A stretch of DNA of 51,897 nt from Scytonema sp. UIC 10036. GTDB lineage: Bacteria > Cyanobacteriota > Cyanobacteriia > Cyanobacteriales > Nostocaceae. Made by a program: the position numbers and the translations under genes. The stretch covers positions 1 to 51,897 of the forward strand of contig NZ_WJFC01000086.1 in assembly GCF_009725235.1 (NCBI RefSeq), read 5' to 3'. Under the pieces are notes generated by a model. The model saw only the letters and a list, made by a program, of their open reading frames with translations, ran no database searches and had not been told where the DNA came from. This document shows, one piece after another, positions 44,778 through 51,897 of the stretch (position 1 is its first letter; the number at the start of each line of letters is the position of its first letter).

Positions 44778-45168
44778 CTAACAAGTCAACTAAAGGATGA
44801 AGTACAAAGTATTAAGGAATAAAGTAGACTTTCATCTATGTTGGGTATGAGTTTCACAGATTGTTTGCCGTAACAGGCAGTTATAAAATTTGTTTGACTT
44901 TTAATTACGGCAATCTTACCAATATACCGTATTCTTATAAAAAAGGAAAATACCTATCTCAATACTGCAAGGGCTCTCGGAAATTGTAGGTTGGGTTGAG
45001 CGTCAGCGAAACCCAACAAATGCTGATAAATGTTGGGTTTCGTTCCTCAACCCAACCTACGTGTTTTCGTATTTTTAGGCTTAAGCGACAAGTATTGATA
45101 CCTATCTATATCTAGAGAAAAAAGCAACAGTCTAATTTGTTACAAATACTTTACATTTGCTAGCAACT
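44778..45168. other. Intergenic region containing a 75-bp palindrome
   Basis: Between the divergent Rrf2 and prohibitin-like genes. Both promoters should lie here, on either side of the palindrome at 44986-45060. Nothing else recognised. Confidence 0.45.
44986..45060. repeat. 75-bp palindromic repeat
   Basis: GTAGGTTGGGTTGAG at the left matches the reverse complement of CTCAACCCAACCTAC at the right exactly over 15 bases. GAAACCCAACA and TGTTGGGTTTC form a second pair inside. This GTAGGTTGGGTT palindrome is a widespread cyanobacterial dispersed element. It lies between divergent genes, so it is not a simple terminator. Confidence 0.8.
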
Positions 45169-45972
45169 ATGAAAAAAAGTAAAGCGTTTAACAATGCAGG
45201 TAAACTGACAGCACTTCTATTCCTAATCACTTTGTTCCTGACTCCCTTTGCGATAGTCAATGCTGGAGAACGAGGTGTATTGATGGAATTTGGTAAAGTG
45301 CAAGACAGAGTTCTTGGAGAAGGCATTCATGTCATTGTACCAGTCATAAACACAGTTAAAAGATTGAGCGTGCGAGTTCAGAAACAAAACATTTCTGCTG
45401 AGGCTTCAACGAAGAATTTACAGAATATCTCCGCAGACGTTACTCTAAACTGGCATATTATCCCAGAAAAAGCCAATACTGTTTTCCAGAAAATTGGAGA
45501 TGAAAAAAATATTGTCGAGCGGATTATCAATCCAGCGCTCGAGGAAGTCCTCAAGGCAATTGTTGCAAAATATACGGCTGAAGAAATTATTATCAAGCGG
45601 GAAGAAATGAAAGCAGGAGTAGACGAGACGTTAACAAATCGATTAGCTAACTATCACATTGCAGTAGACGACATTTCTCTGATTCACATTCACTTCTCTC
45701 AAAAGTTTAATGAAGCTGTAGAATCAAAGCAAGTTGCTGCACAAGAAGCCAGACGTGCAGAGTTTATAGCCTTGAAAGCATCGAAAGAAGCAGAAGCAAA
45801 AGTGAATTTAGCAAAAGGTGAAGCGGAAGCACACAGAATAATCCGTGAAAATTTGACACCAGAAATTCTGGAAAAGCAAGCACTAGAAAAATGGGATGGC
45901 AAGCTTCCAGTAGTTGTAGGTCAAGGTGAGCAAAAATTATTAAATTTAACAGATTTTTTGAAATTGTATTAG
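45169..45972 (+). CDS. Prohibitin-like SPFH-domain protein
   Basis: A 267-residue membrane-anchored protein: an N-terminal hydrophobic segment (about residues 14-31) then the SPFH/band-7 domain (GERGVLMEFGKVQDRVLGEGIHVIVPVINTVKRLSVRVQKQNISAEASTKNLQNISADVTLNWHI). An alpha-helical coiled-coil region rich in Ala, Glu and Lys (about 180-235) completes it. It matches bacterial and plastid prohibitins in order and length. These oligomerise in membranes and modulate proteases or respiratory complexes; no partner is encoded nearby. ATG at 45169 is chosen over TTG at 45157. The stop codon is part of the following heptamer repeat. Confidence 0.88.
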   Translation: MKKSKAFNNAGKLTALLFLITLFLTPFAIVNAGERGVLMEFGKVQDRVLGEGIHVIVPVINTVKRLSVRVQKQNISAEASTKNLQNISADVTLNWHIIPEKANTVFQKIGDEKNIVERIINPALEEVLKAIVAKYTAEEIIIKREEMKAGVDETLTNRLANYHIAVDDISLIHIHFSQKFNEAVESKQVAAQEARRAEFIALKASKEAEAKVNLAKGEAEAHRIIRENLTPEILEKQALEKWDGKLPVVVGQGEQKLLNLTDFLKLY

Positions 45973-46061
45973 CTAATGGCTAATGGCTAATTGCTAATGG
46001 CTAATGGCTAATAGATAACTAGCAGTTAGCAATTAGCTATTAGCAGTTAGCAATTAGCTAT
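45970..46061. repeat. GCTAATG / TTAGCAA heptamer repeats, inverted
   Basis: Five GCTAATG-type units, then a break (AGATAACT), then inverted TAGCAGT/TAGCAAT units. It supplies the stop codons of both the prohibitin-like gene (45970-45972) and the convergent small membrane protein gene (46054-46056). Likely a bidirectional terminator hairpin. Confidence 0.75.
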
Positions 46062-46515
46062 TTGAAAACAAATTCGGAGTCTCAAGAATTTTTAAATGGA
46101 TTAATGTTAAAATAACGACTGTAAAAATAGTAGATGTTACTACACCTGTAAATAACTCTTTTCTGAGATTGCGTTCTGTTGGTTGGTTTTGAAACACATC
46201 CAAAGCGCCTCTTTGCATCAGAAGAATTCCAACAACGTTAGAAAGCCAATAACCTGCTATTGAGCAAGGTATAAGTAGTTTTGGCGAGAATAAACTGCAA
46301 AGATAGCCAAAACCGTAAGCAATTGGCAGATTGAAAATTAGGTCATTCCACCAACATAAAGGCGACAGTAAATATCCAAGGGCAAAAAACAATCCCCCTC
46401 TTATTTTTTTGAAAATTCCTTGTTTCAAACCTAGCGGAGCATCTGACTGCAATTGCTCAAGGGCTGCCTGCGCTGCTAGGTTTGACTCCTGAGGCATTTT
46501 TGGGGCTTGTTGCAT
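46054..46515 (-). CDS. Small multi-pass membrane protein, unknown
   Basis: A 153-residue protein. A polar N-terminus (MQQAPKMPQESNLAAQAALEQLQSD) precedes three or four hydrophobic segments, at about residues 42-56, 62-76, 80-100 and 122-144. Between the last two is a charged loop (RGALDVFQNQPTERNLRKEL). It resembles small conserved cyanobacterial membrane proteins, but I do not recognise a named family. ATG at 46515. It ends within the heptamer repeat shared with the prohibitin-like gene and is bordered upstream by the inverted arm of the IS region. No function is proposed. Confidence 0.6.
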   Translation of the reverse strand: MQQAPKMPQESNLAAQAALEQLQSDAPLGLKQGIFKKIRGGLFFALGYLLSPLCWWNDLIFNLPIAYGFGYLCSLFSPKLLIPCSIAGYWLSNVVGILLMQRGALDVFQNQPTERNLRKELFTGVVTSTIFTVVILTLIHLKILETPNLFSNS

Positions 46516-46612
46516 AATGTAAATTGCATAAAATCTATTATTTTACCGTAGTATAACAAAAGATAAATCAAAAGTCTAGTGGTCAGCAGTGCTTGATCCC
46601 CGACTTCTTTGA

Positions 46613-46893
46613 GGATACTGTTGGCGAATGGGGGGTCAGACCCCCTATTGTGGAATCAGAATCTAGAATCAGAATGGGAGCAACTGCTATAAAGTGCGGG
46701 CGTGCCCTCTTGACAAAAACATCTTTTATCTGGCCGACGCTTCGGGTGGTATGGGGGATGTGCGCTCAACCCCATGCGGTAAACAGGCGATCGGACATCA
46801 CCCAACCCGGTAAACAGGCGATCGGACATCACCCAACCCGGTAAACAGGCGATCGGACATCACCCAATCCGGTCAACGGGCGATGCCCTTTGA
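46613..46893. repeat. Left inverted arm with 31-bp tandem repeats
   Basis: Begins GGATACTGTTGGCGAATGG at 46613. Up to about 46770 it is nearly identical to the reverse complement of the region ending at 49462. From 46778 it holds four units of a 31-bp repeat (GGTAAACAGGCGATCGGACATC and a variable ACCCAACCC/ACCCAATCC part) starting at 46778, 46809, 46840 and 46871, the last one degenerate. It carries no protein-coding frame with family features. It stands 160 bases before the transposase start. Confidence 0.85.
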
Positions 46894-47056
46894 AAAAGGC
46901 AGCCCACAAAGGGTGGGCAGCTGTGGAAACTACATTGGTCAAGAAATATGGGGTTCTGGACTTTGATGAGAGAATCAGGGGTTTTGACGAACATTCGTGT
47001 CCTTTGAAAAGTCAGAATGAAAAGATGACAACAGAAGTCAGTGGTGAGGTCTGAGT

Positions 47057-48723
47057 ATGGTACTGCATCCAAAAAATCAATGGGAGATACCACAACAAAC
47101 AGTGCAAGTAGCACGTGCATCGTTCCCCAAGGGTAATATGTATATGCATATGTATGATGAGCTCGGAAGTATCTACTCTGATAAAGAGTTTCAAGAGCTA
47201 TTTCCGGCGGTGTGTGGTCAATCAGCAATATCACCAGGAAAGTTAGCCTTGGTGACGGTGATGCAATTTACAGAGGGATTAACAGATCGTCAAGCCGCAG
47301 ATGCAGTCAGAAGTCGGATAGATTGGAAATATGTGTTAGGGTTAGAGTTAACAGATTCGGGATTTGATTATAGCGTTTTGAGCGAGTTTCGCAGCCGATT
47401 ATGTGAGCATGGATTATCGAACAAACTGTTGGATTTAATGTTGGTGAGATTTCAAGAAAAAAAACTCATCAAGCAGCGTGGTAAGCAACGAACAGACTCA
47501 ACTCAAGTGTTAGCAACAATACGTCAAGTTAATAGGTTAGAGTTGGTGGGAGAAGCATTGAGAGCCGCGCTCAACGAAATTGCGACGGTAGAGCCAGAAT
47601 GGTTAACTCTGATTATTAGTGAGAGATGGTTTGAGCATTATAGCTGGAGATTTGATAATTATCGCTTACCAAAAAGTCAAAGTGAGCGGGAGGAGTTAGC
47701 GCTAAAAATAGGATTTGATGGGCATTATTTACTGCAAAAAATTTGGTTTGGCTCAAGCGAAAAAAGAGAATTGCAGCAACTCGAAAGTGTAGAAATCTTA
47801 AGACAGATATGGATTCAGCAGTATACATTTAATGCCAGTGGATTAGTCTGGCGAAATCCTGACAAAATAGGATTGCCACCGAATTCGATTTGTATAGAAT
47901 CCCCCTATGATATAGAAGCACGTAATAGTAGCAAGCGAGATATCAATTGGACAGGATATAAAGTTCATTTCACAGAAACTTGTGATGAGGAGACCCCAAA
48001 TTTCATCACTAATGTAGTGACTACAACTGCCACCACTCCGGATGGGGAAGTCACTTCGGTAGTTCATGCACAACTGGCTGCCTGCATATTTGCTCCCACA
48101 AGAGCATTATGTGGACGCGGCTTATGTGGATGCTTACCAATTAGTAGAAAGCCATGAAAATTATCAAATTTCTGTTGTTGGTCCTGTGGCTGTGAATACG
48201 TCGTGGCAAGCCAAATTAAACACGGGTTTTGATGTGAGTGCCTTTATCATTGATTGGGACAAACAAGTTGTTCAATGTCCAATGGGTTCAAGCAGTAGCA
48301 TTTGGCGTCCAACTCGTGATTGCAATCACAATCCCTTAATTGAAGTTGTCTTTGACCGTAAGACTTGTGAGAAATGCACAATGAGAAGTGATTGTACCAA
48401 TGCTAAAACTGCGCCGCGAAAAATTAAGTTGCGACCACGTGCGGAATTTGATGCACGTTGCGGAGCGTCGCCAACAACAACAAACTCCAGAGTTTCAGCG
48501 CCGCTACGCTCGTCGCGCTGGTGTTGAGGGTACGATCTCTCAAGGCATTGTTCGATTTGATTTGCGTCGGACTCGATATTATGGAAGTGTGAAAACACAT
48601 CTACAACATATCGCCACTGCTTGTGCAATTAATTTAGCTCGTTTTTTTGCTTGGTCAATTCGTCCAACTAAAGCTTTGACTCGCAAAGGTTCATTTGCGG
48701 CCCTGCGTGCTGAACAGGCTTAA
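47057..48723 (+). pseudogene. IS1182-type transposase, broken by two frameshifts
   Basis: The first part (47057 to about 48090) reads MYDELGSIYSDKEFQELFPAVCGQSAISPGKLALVTVMQFTEGLTDRQAADAVRSRIDWKYVLGLELTDSGFDYSVLSEFRSRL, then RGKQRTDSTQVLATIRQ with the first catalytic Asp. This is the N-terminal half of an IS1182-family DDE transposase. The frame shifts near 48090 into EHYVDAAYVDAYQLVESH and the Cys-rich FDRKTCEKCTMRSDCTNA segment. It shifts again near 48455 into RRQQQQTPEFQRRYARRAGVEGTISQGI and ends at TAA 48721. Each shift acts like one extra base. All parts are present, so inactivation looks recent. Clear terminal inverted repeats of the IS itself were not found next to the gene. Confidence 0.85.
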
Positions 48724-48877
48724 TTTATAACTGACCAGAAATTCCATCAGCACCAAAAAATAGCTGATTACACAAATCAAACTCTTGAAAAAATCACGCC
48801 AAACCCAATTTTTTCTCATTTAATTCAGCAATGAAAACATTCAGACATTCATACCTGTTTGATCTAATTTCAATTAC

Positions 48878-49071
48878 CTAGAGCGCCGGTCGAGTAGAAG
48901 GTATTGACAAAAACGCAATTATATGTTTAAAGACAAAACGTCTATTTCTAGCTCAATTTTTAAGTCTGGTGAAGGGCGATCGCATTAAAATTCAGTGCCT
49001 AAAAGTTCGGTTTACACAACACGCATATGTCGCACTTTACGTCAAGTACTTGTACTTGACCGGCGCTCTAG
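48878..49071. mobile_element. 194-bp MITE-like element
   Basis: Ends are CTAGAGCGCCGGTC (48878-48891) and its exact complement GACCGGCGCTCTAG (49058-49071). The inverted similarity extends about 31 bases with five mismatches to TTGAC. The interior is AT-rich and non-coding. A possible TA-containing target duplication cannot be settled by eye. Confidence 0.6.
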
Positions 49072-49221
49072 TTGGTAATGCCGACGTTTTCTGGGCTGCC
49101 CAATGAAAAGTAATACCCGTGAAAGAATTTTGTGACATCCCTCAAACCCTCTCAATGAGAGAATTTTGGGCGTTTTTACTCCAAAGTCGGCGCTCCGACT
49201 ACCGCCGTGAGGCGCGGTGCC

Positions 49222-49462
49222 GATCGCCTGTTTACCGCATGGGGTGATGTTCGATCGCCTGTTTACCGCATGGGGTGATGTCCGATCGCCTGTTTACCGG
49301 GTTGGGTTGAGCGCACATCCCCATACCACCCGAAGCGTCAGCCAGATAAAAGATGTTTTTGTCAAGAGGGTACGCCCGCACTTTATAGCAGTTGCTCCCA
49401 TTCTGATTCTAGATTCTGATTCCACAATAGGGGGTCTGACCCCCCATTCGCCAACAGTATCC
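49222..49462. repeat. Right inverted arm with 31-bp tandem repeats
   Basis: Three units of the 31-bp repeat in reverse orientation start at 49222, 49253 and 49284 (GATCGCCTGTTTACCG, then a CATGGGGTGATGT part). They are followed by about 160 bases that are almost identical to the reverse complement of the left arm, ending CCAACAGTATCC at 49462. Copy number and the variable part of the units differ from the left arm (CATGGGGTG here, CCCAACCCG there), so the arrays have changed independently. Confidence 0.85.
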
Positions 49463-49504
49463 TTTGAGGATACAGAGTTGCGAATGAAAGTCATCACCCC
49501 TCAA

Positions 49505-49611
49505 CTCGTTCCCAGGCTCCGCCTAGAAATGCCTTGTTAAGAGGCTCCGCCTCCTGAATAACGAGGCAGAGCCTCGCGATCTGCATTCCCAGGTAGAACC
49601 ACCGGAACGAG
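49505..49611. repeat. CTCGTTCCCAGG-type palindromic element, long copy
   Basis: Starts CTCGTTCCCAGGCTCCGCC and ends with GGAACGAG. GAGGCTCCGCCTC and GAGGCAGAGCCTC palindromes lie inside. Same family as the core of the element at 11102-11346 and the short copy at 2881-2930. Confidence 0.7.
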
Positions 49612-49723
49612 GTAGGGGAGCTAACGATCTGGGGAATCTAACTGCCTGAATTTCTTACTTTATGCGTAAGCTCTTAAGTAAAAATCACAGTTATAATTGA
49701 ACATAAGATAATTGTTGAAAATT

Positions 49724-49990
49724 ATGAGTGCTTTACCTTTAACTAATATTTTGTTAATTTTAGGAATAGTCTTCCTAACGATTTCTGTTATAGGACAATC
49801 GCGATTGGGGTTTCTGGAAATTAACCCAGGTTTTTTTGGAAGATTTCTAGCTTTAATTATTGGGTTGTTTAGTTTGGGTTCTGCTGCTGCATTGGGCTTA
49901 TTTCCATCTGAAATTATTGATGTGGTGAGAACTTCTGTGTCAGAATTTATTCAACAAAATCTGGGTTTGATAAATCAGTTGATTTCGTAA
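49724..49990 (+). CDS. Small two-pass membrane protein, unknown
   Basis: An 88-residue protein, MSALPLTNILLILGIVFLTISVIGQSRLGFLEINPGFFGRFLALIIGLFSLGSAAALGLFPSEII. It has two hydrophobic segments, at about residues 8-23 and 39-60, with a polar loop and an amphipathic C-terminal helix. ATG at 49724 is preferred over an in-frame TTG at 49712. I do not recognise a named family. It stands alone between mobile-repeat DNA and a palindromic intergenic region. Confidence 0.55.
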   Translation: MSALPLTNILLILGIVFLTISVIGQSRLGFLEINPGFFGRFLALIIGLFSLGSAAALGLFPSEIIDVVRTSVSEFIQQNLGLINQLIS

Positions 49991-50409
49991 ACGTCTTTTT
50001 TTGAAAAAAGCTTTGTAATATTTCTTTCTAAAACAAATATTACATATAGGATTCCTATTTGATTTTTTAACTATACGTAGGTAGGGCTATGCCCCACATA
50101 GGACTTTTGTGTGGCATAGCCCTACCTACTGTACTACTGTACTTAGAATTTTTCAGAAATCATTTAGGATTTCTATATAGCAATCGTAAATCATTTATAA
50201 ACAATTTTAAGTACTATAGGTAGGGCTGTGCCGTACATATAGGGCTTTTGGTGGGCATTGCCCACAAGCGCCCTGTGAAGGTGGGTAAAAACTTCAAGAA
50301 AATAATGGCTCTCTCACCTCTTTCCTCTGCTTACTCTGCGTACTCTGCGGTTCAAAAGTCATTTATTTAACTGCCGAGACGCAGAGTACGCACCAGAGGG
50401 AATATGAAG
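49991..50409. other. Intergenic region with GTAGGTAGGGCT palindromes
   Basis: Contains the palindrome at 50077-50129, a degenerate relative at about 50217-50285 (GGTAGGGCTGTGCCGTACA and GGGCATTGCCCAC), and CTCTGCTTACTCTGCGTACTCTGCGG paired with CGCAGAGTACGC at about 50327-50390. No gene seen. Confidence 0.55.
50077..50129. repeat. GTAGGTAGGGCTATGCC palindrome
   Basis: Left arm GTAGGTAGGGCTATGCCCCACA (50077-50098) and right arm TGTGGCATAGCCCTACCTAC (50110-50129) are complementary except for two extra bases, with an 11-base loop. It is a dispersed repeat; relatives lie at 13967-14020 and 37742-37780. Confidence 0.75.
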
Positions 50410-50952
50410 CTAAAAAGCACCTAAAAAGCTGCATATCAAAGCAGTGAGGACAATAGAGGTGATGAGAAAGTAAGTATATTCTCGATTTCGTAGAAATACG
50501 AATAGAGAAATTACAACACGTAATATGGGAGTTGCAACTAGTAGTAATAATCCAAGTTGAATAATTCCACGATAACTACCTGCTCGAATAACATCTATGA
50601 CACCTATGGGAGAACGAAACTCAAATGATTCTTCTTTAAAAATGTGATATTGGGCTGGTTCAGCACCATGGCGAATTAAGTAGAGTAAGCCGCCTGTGAA
50701 AATGACAGCACTCGCAATGAGTACGCCATATTTTAATAAGTTGCTGAGTAAAGGTACAAGTTGTAAGTCGCTTAATGTCTTCGTACCGTATTTGCTACCA
50801 TCAAGGTCAGAGATATGAGAAACTTGTGTGGCAGCATTAGTTTCCTCCTGGGTTAAGTTGCGATCGCCAAATTGCTGTGACTGAAGTTGACTTGATTCAC
50901 TTTTTAAAAGTGTAGGTGAATCCCGCCAAAAACCAAAAATTGTTTTTTCCAT
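50410..50952 (-). CDS. DUF1634 membrane protein
   Basis: A 180-residue protein. A polar N-terminal 65 residues precede three hydrophobic segments at about 72-92, 128-148 and 155-178. The DUF1634 core reads LLKYGVLIASAVIFTGGLLYLIRHGAEPAQYHIF, then GVIDVIRAGSYRGIIQLGLLLLVATPILRVVISLFVFLRNREYTYFLITSIVLTALI. DUF1634 genes are commonly paired with TauE/SafE permeases, and this one begins one base after the permease stop codon, so translational coupling is likely. The role is unknown; an accessory subunit of the permease is the simplest reading. ATG at 50952. Confidence 0.88.
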   Translation of the reverse strand: MEKTIFGFWRDSPTLLKSESSQLQSQQFGDRNLTQEETNAATQVSHISDLDGSKYGTKTLSDLQLVPLLSNLLKYGVLIASAVIFTGGLLYLIRHGAEPAQYHIFKEESFEFRSPIGVIDVIRAGSYRGIIQLGLLLLVATPILRVVISLFVFLRNREYTYFLITSIVLTALICSFLGAF

Positions 50953-50953
50953 A

Positions 50954-51793
50954 TTATGCTGCCCCTGTGATTAAGCTATTAAATACCATTTTGCAAGCCA
51001 TAAGAACCAGCACAAGACTGAACACAATTCTTAAAGTCTGAGTTTTAACCCCTATAAGAACTCGCGCCCCCAAAAAAGCACCTGGTAATACCCCCAACAT
51101 GACTGGCATTGACAGTGCGGGATCTATGTAACCTCGTGCTAGGTAAACCCCTGTAGATGCTGCTGCTGTCACCCCAATCATAAAATTGCTTGTAGTTGTA
51201 GAAACTTTAAACGGGACACGCATGATTTGATCCATTGCTAGTACCTTAAAAGCGCCCGAACCAATGCCCAATAAACCAGAAATCACACCAGCAACAAGCA
51301 TCACGCTAAATCCCACAGGAACGGAGTGAACTTGATAAGACACCACTCCTTCAGGTGCGGGATAACTGCCGTTAAGCTGTAAATAATTTCCCAAAGGATC
51401 GGGTGAGGTGCTCTCCGGATTGTCAAGTTTAGGTTGTTGAGAAAGGTAAGCGGAATAAAGTAAAACAACAGCCAGCACAATAGTCAAAGCTTTCACAGAA
51501 ATAAACGTAGCAATCAATGCTCCAATTAAAGCCCCAATAGTTGTTGCGACTTCTAAAAACATTCCCAACCGCAAATTTGTGTAGCCTTTCTTAATATATG
51601 TAGACGCAGCACCTAAGGAGGTGGCAATGACAGAGACTAAAGAAGCTCCAACTGCATATCTAATGTCAACTCCAAAAACCGAAGCCAATAATGGAACAAT
51701 AACAACGCCTCCTCCCAAACCAGTTAATGCCCCTAGAAACCCTGCTGTAAACGATCCTATCCAAACTAATAATGAAAATTCTAAAATAGTCAA
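50954..51793 (-). CDS. TauE/SafE family permease
   Basis: A 279-residue membrane protein with about eight hydrophobic segments in two related halves. Each half begins with a Gly-rich pair of helices: GFLGALTGLGGGVVIVPLLASVFGVDIRYAVGASLVSVIATSLGAA and GVISGLLGIGSGAFKVLAMDQIMRVPFKVSTTTSNFMIGVTAA. This is the TauE/SafE (formerly DUF81) family, proposed exporters of sulfite, sulfoacetate or other organosulfur anions; the substrate here is unknown. The start is TTG at 51793 with GAGG nine bases upstream. It is the first gene of the pair with DUF1634. The gene lies just inside the right edge of the window but is complete. Confidence 0.87.
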   Translation of the reverse strand: MTILEFSLLVWIGSFTAGFLGALTGLGGGVVIVPLLASVFGVDIRYAVGASLVSVIATSLGAASTYIKKGYTNLRLGMFLEVATTIGALIGALIATFISVKALTIVLAVVLLYSAYLSQQPKLDNPESTSPDPLGNYLQLNGSYPAPEGVVSYQVHSVPVGFSVMLVAGVISGLLGIGSGAFKVLAMDQIMRVPFKVSTTTSNFMIGVTAAASTGVYLARGYIDPALSMPVMLGVLPGAFLGARVLIGVKTQTLRIVFSLVLVLMACKMVFNSLITGAA

Positions 51794-51815
51794 TTTTATT
51801 CCTCAAATTTAAACT

Positions 51816-51897
51816 GGTTAGTGGTTAGTGGTTAGTGGTTAGTGGTTAGTGGTTGGTGGTTAGTGGTTAGTGGTTTGTGGTTAGTGGTTAGTGGTTT
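51816..51897. repeat. TTAGTGG heptamer tandem repeat at the right edge
   Basis: About eleven units of GGTTAGT with rare substitutions (GGTTGGT, GGTTTGT), running off the edge of the window. It lies upstream of the permease start, so it differs in position from the other heptamer arrays, which sit between convergent genes. Confidence 0.85.

Larger units (their letters stand above)
48724..49723. other. Non-coding region after the transposase
   Basis: One kilobase without a supported gene. It holds a 194-bp MITE-like element (48878-49071), the right inverted arm with its 31-bp repeats (49222-49462) and a dispersed palindromic repeat (49505-49611). Between 49072 and 49221 is a short GC-richer stretch (TCGGCGCTCCGACTACCGCC). 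The entire region looks like a landing zone for non-coding mobile elements. Confidence 0.6.

Noticed and set aside
46593..46844. Open frame inside the left inverted arm, and a similar one at 49217-49540
   Set aside because: They follow the repeat sequence, differ between the two arms and have no protein family features.
46778..46893. 31-bp repeats with regular spacing, possible CRISPR array
   Set aside because: The units are directly adjacent, with no unique spacers; the variable part has only two forms and both occur in the inverted arm. No cas-like gene is near.
48326..48628. Minus-strand open frame within the transposase
   Set aside because: It lies wholly over the frameshifted C-terminal half of the IS1182 transposase, which explains the sequence.

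Overview
The window looks like chromosomal DNA of a filamentous, probably heterocyst-forming cyanobacterium (Nostocales type). The evidence is: many HIP1-type GCGATCGC octamers; heptamer short tandem repeats of the TTAGTGG, CTAATGG and CCCAAAT kind between genes; a desC-desA-desB acyl-lipid desaturase cluster; a Psb35-like photosystem II protein; a BciB-type divinyl reductase; a Ycf45-type ATPase with an R3H end; a GH100 alkaline/neutral invertase; and a two-partner-secretion exoprotein. No tRNA, rRNA or CRISPR array was recognised. Genus and species cannot be fixed from what is visible.

Layout. 1-6.3 kb: a DUF5682-like protein at the left edge, a small secreted protein, and a two-gene membrane unit ending in an RDD/pentapeptide protein whose 3' end is broken. 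6.4-11.1 kb: a frameshifted small outer-membrane barrel gene, mtnA, two nearly identical tandem Uma2 genes, and the Ycf45/R3H ATPase. 11.1-16 kb: a 245-bp terminal-inverted-repeat element, an FAD monooxygenase, two small membrane proteins and a proA paralogue. 16-19.4 kb: desB, desA and desC on the minus strand. 19.4-26.7 kb: a PLP enzyme of the methionine gamma-lyase/aluminium-resistance family, a TAXI-type periplasmic binding protein with a duplicated cytosolic domain, a GxxExxY nuclease-fold gene framed by palindromic repeats, a Tat-exported PhoX/DUF839 protein, bciB, and a small Rieske protein. 27.2-34.5 kb: a 1214-residue exoprotein, an orphan antitoxin-like gene, a WD40/J-domain fusion, a wrbA fragment and an unrecognised 361-residue protein. 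34.5-36.1 kb: a gene-poor 1.7-kb stretch with stem-loops and a possible broken small ORF, leading to the invertase. 37.8-46.5 kb: rsmB (with two in-frame repeat-type insertions), a TerB protein, psb35, a class A penicillin-binding protein, folK, a Nudix hydrolase, an Rrf2 regulator, a prohibitin-like protein and a small membrane protein. 46.6-49.5 kb: a decayed IS1182-type transposase lying between two long inverted arms that each carry 31-bp tandem repeats. 49.5-51.9 kb: a small membrane protein and a TauE/SafE permease followed by a DUF1634 protein.

Most genes are single transcription units. Convincing functional groups are the three desaturases (desC makes the first double bond, desA the delta-12 and desB the omega-3 double bond) and the permease/DUF1634 pair. 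Repeats are the main theme: they provide stop codons, possible terminators, a ribosome binding site and even in-frame protein segments. Several genes (pentapeptide protein, barrel protein, WD40 protein start, a 37-codon ORF) look broken by single-base losses or gains. That is as compatible with homopolymer sequencing errors as with true decay.
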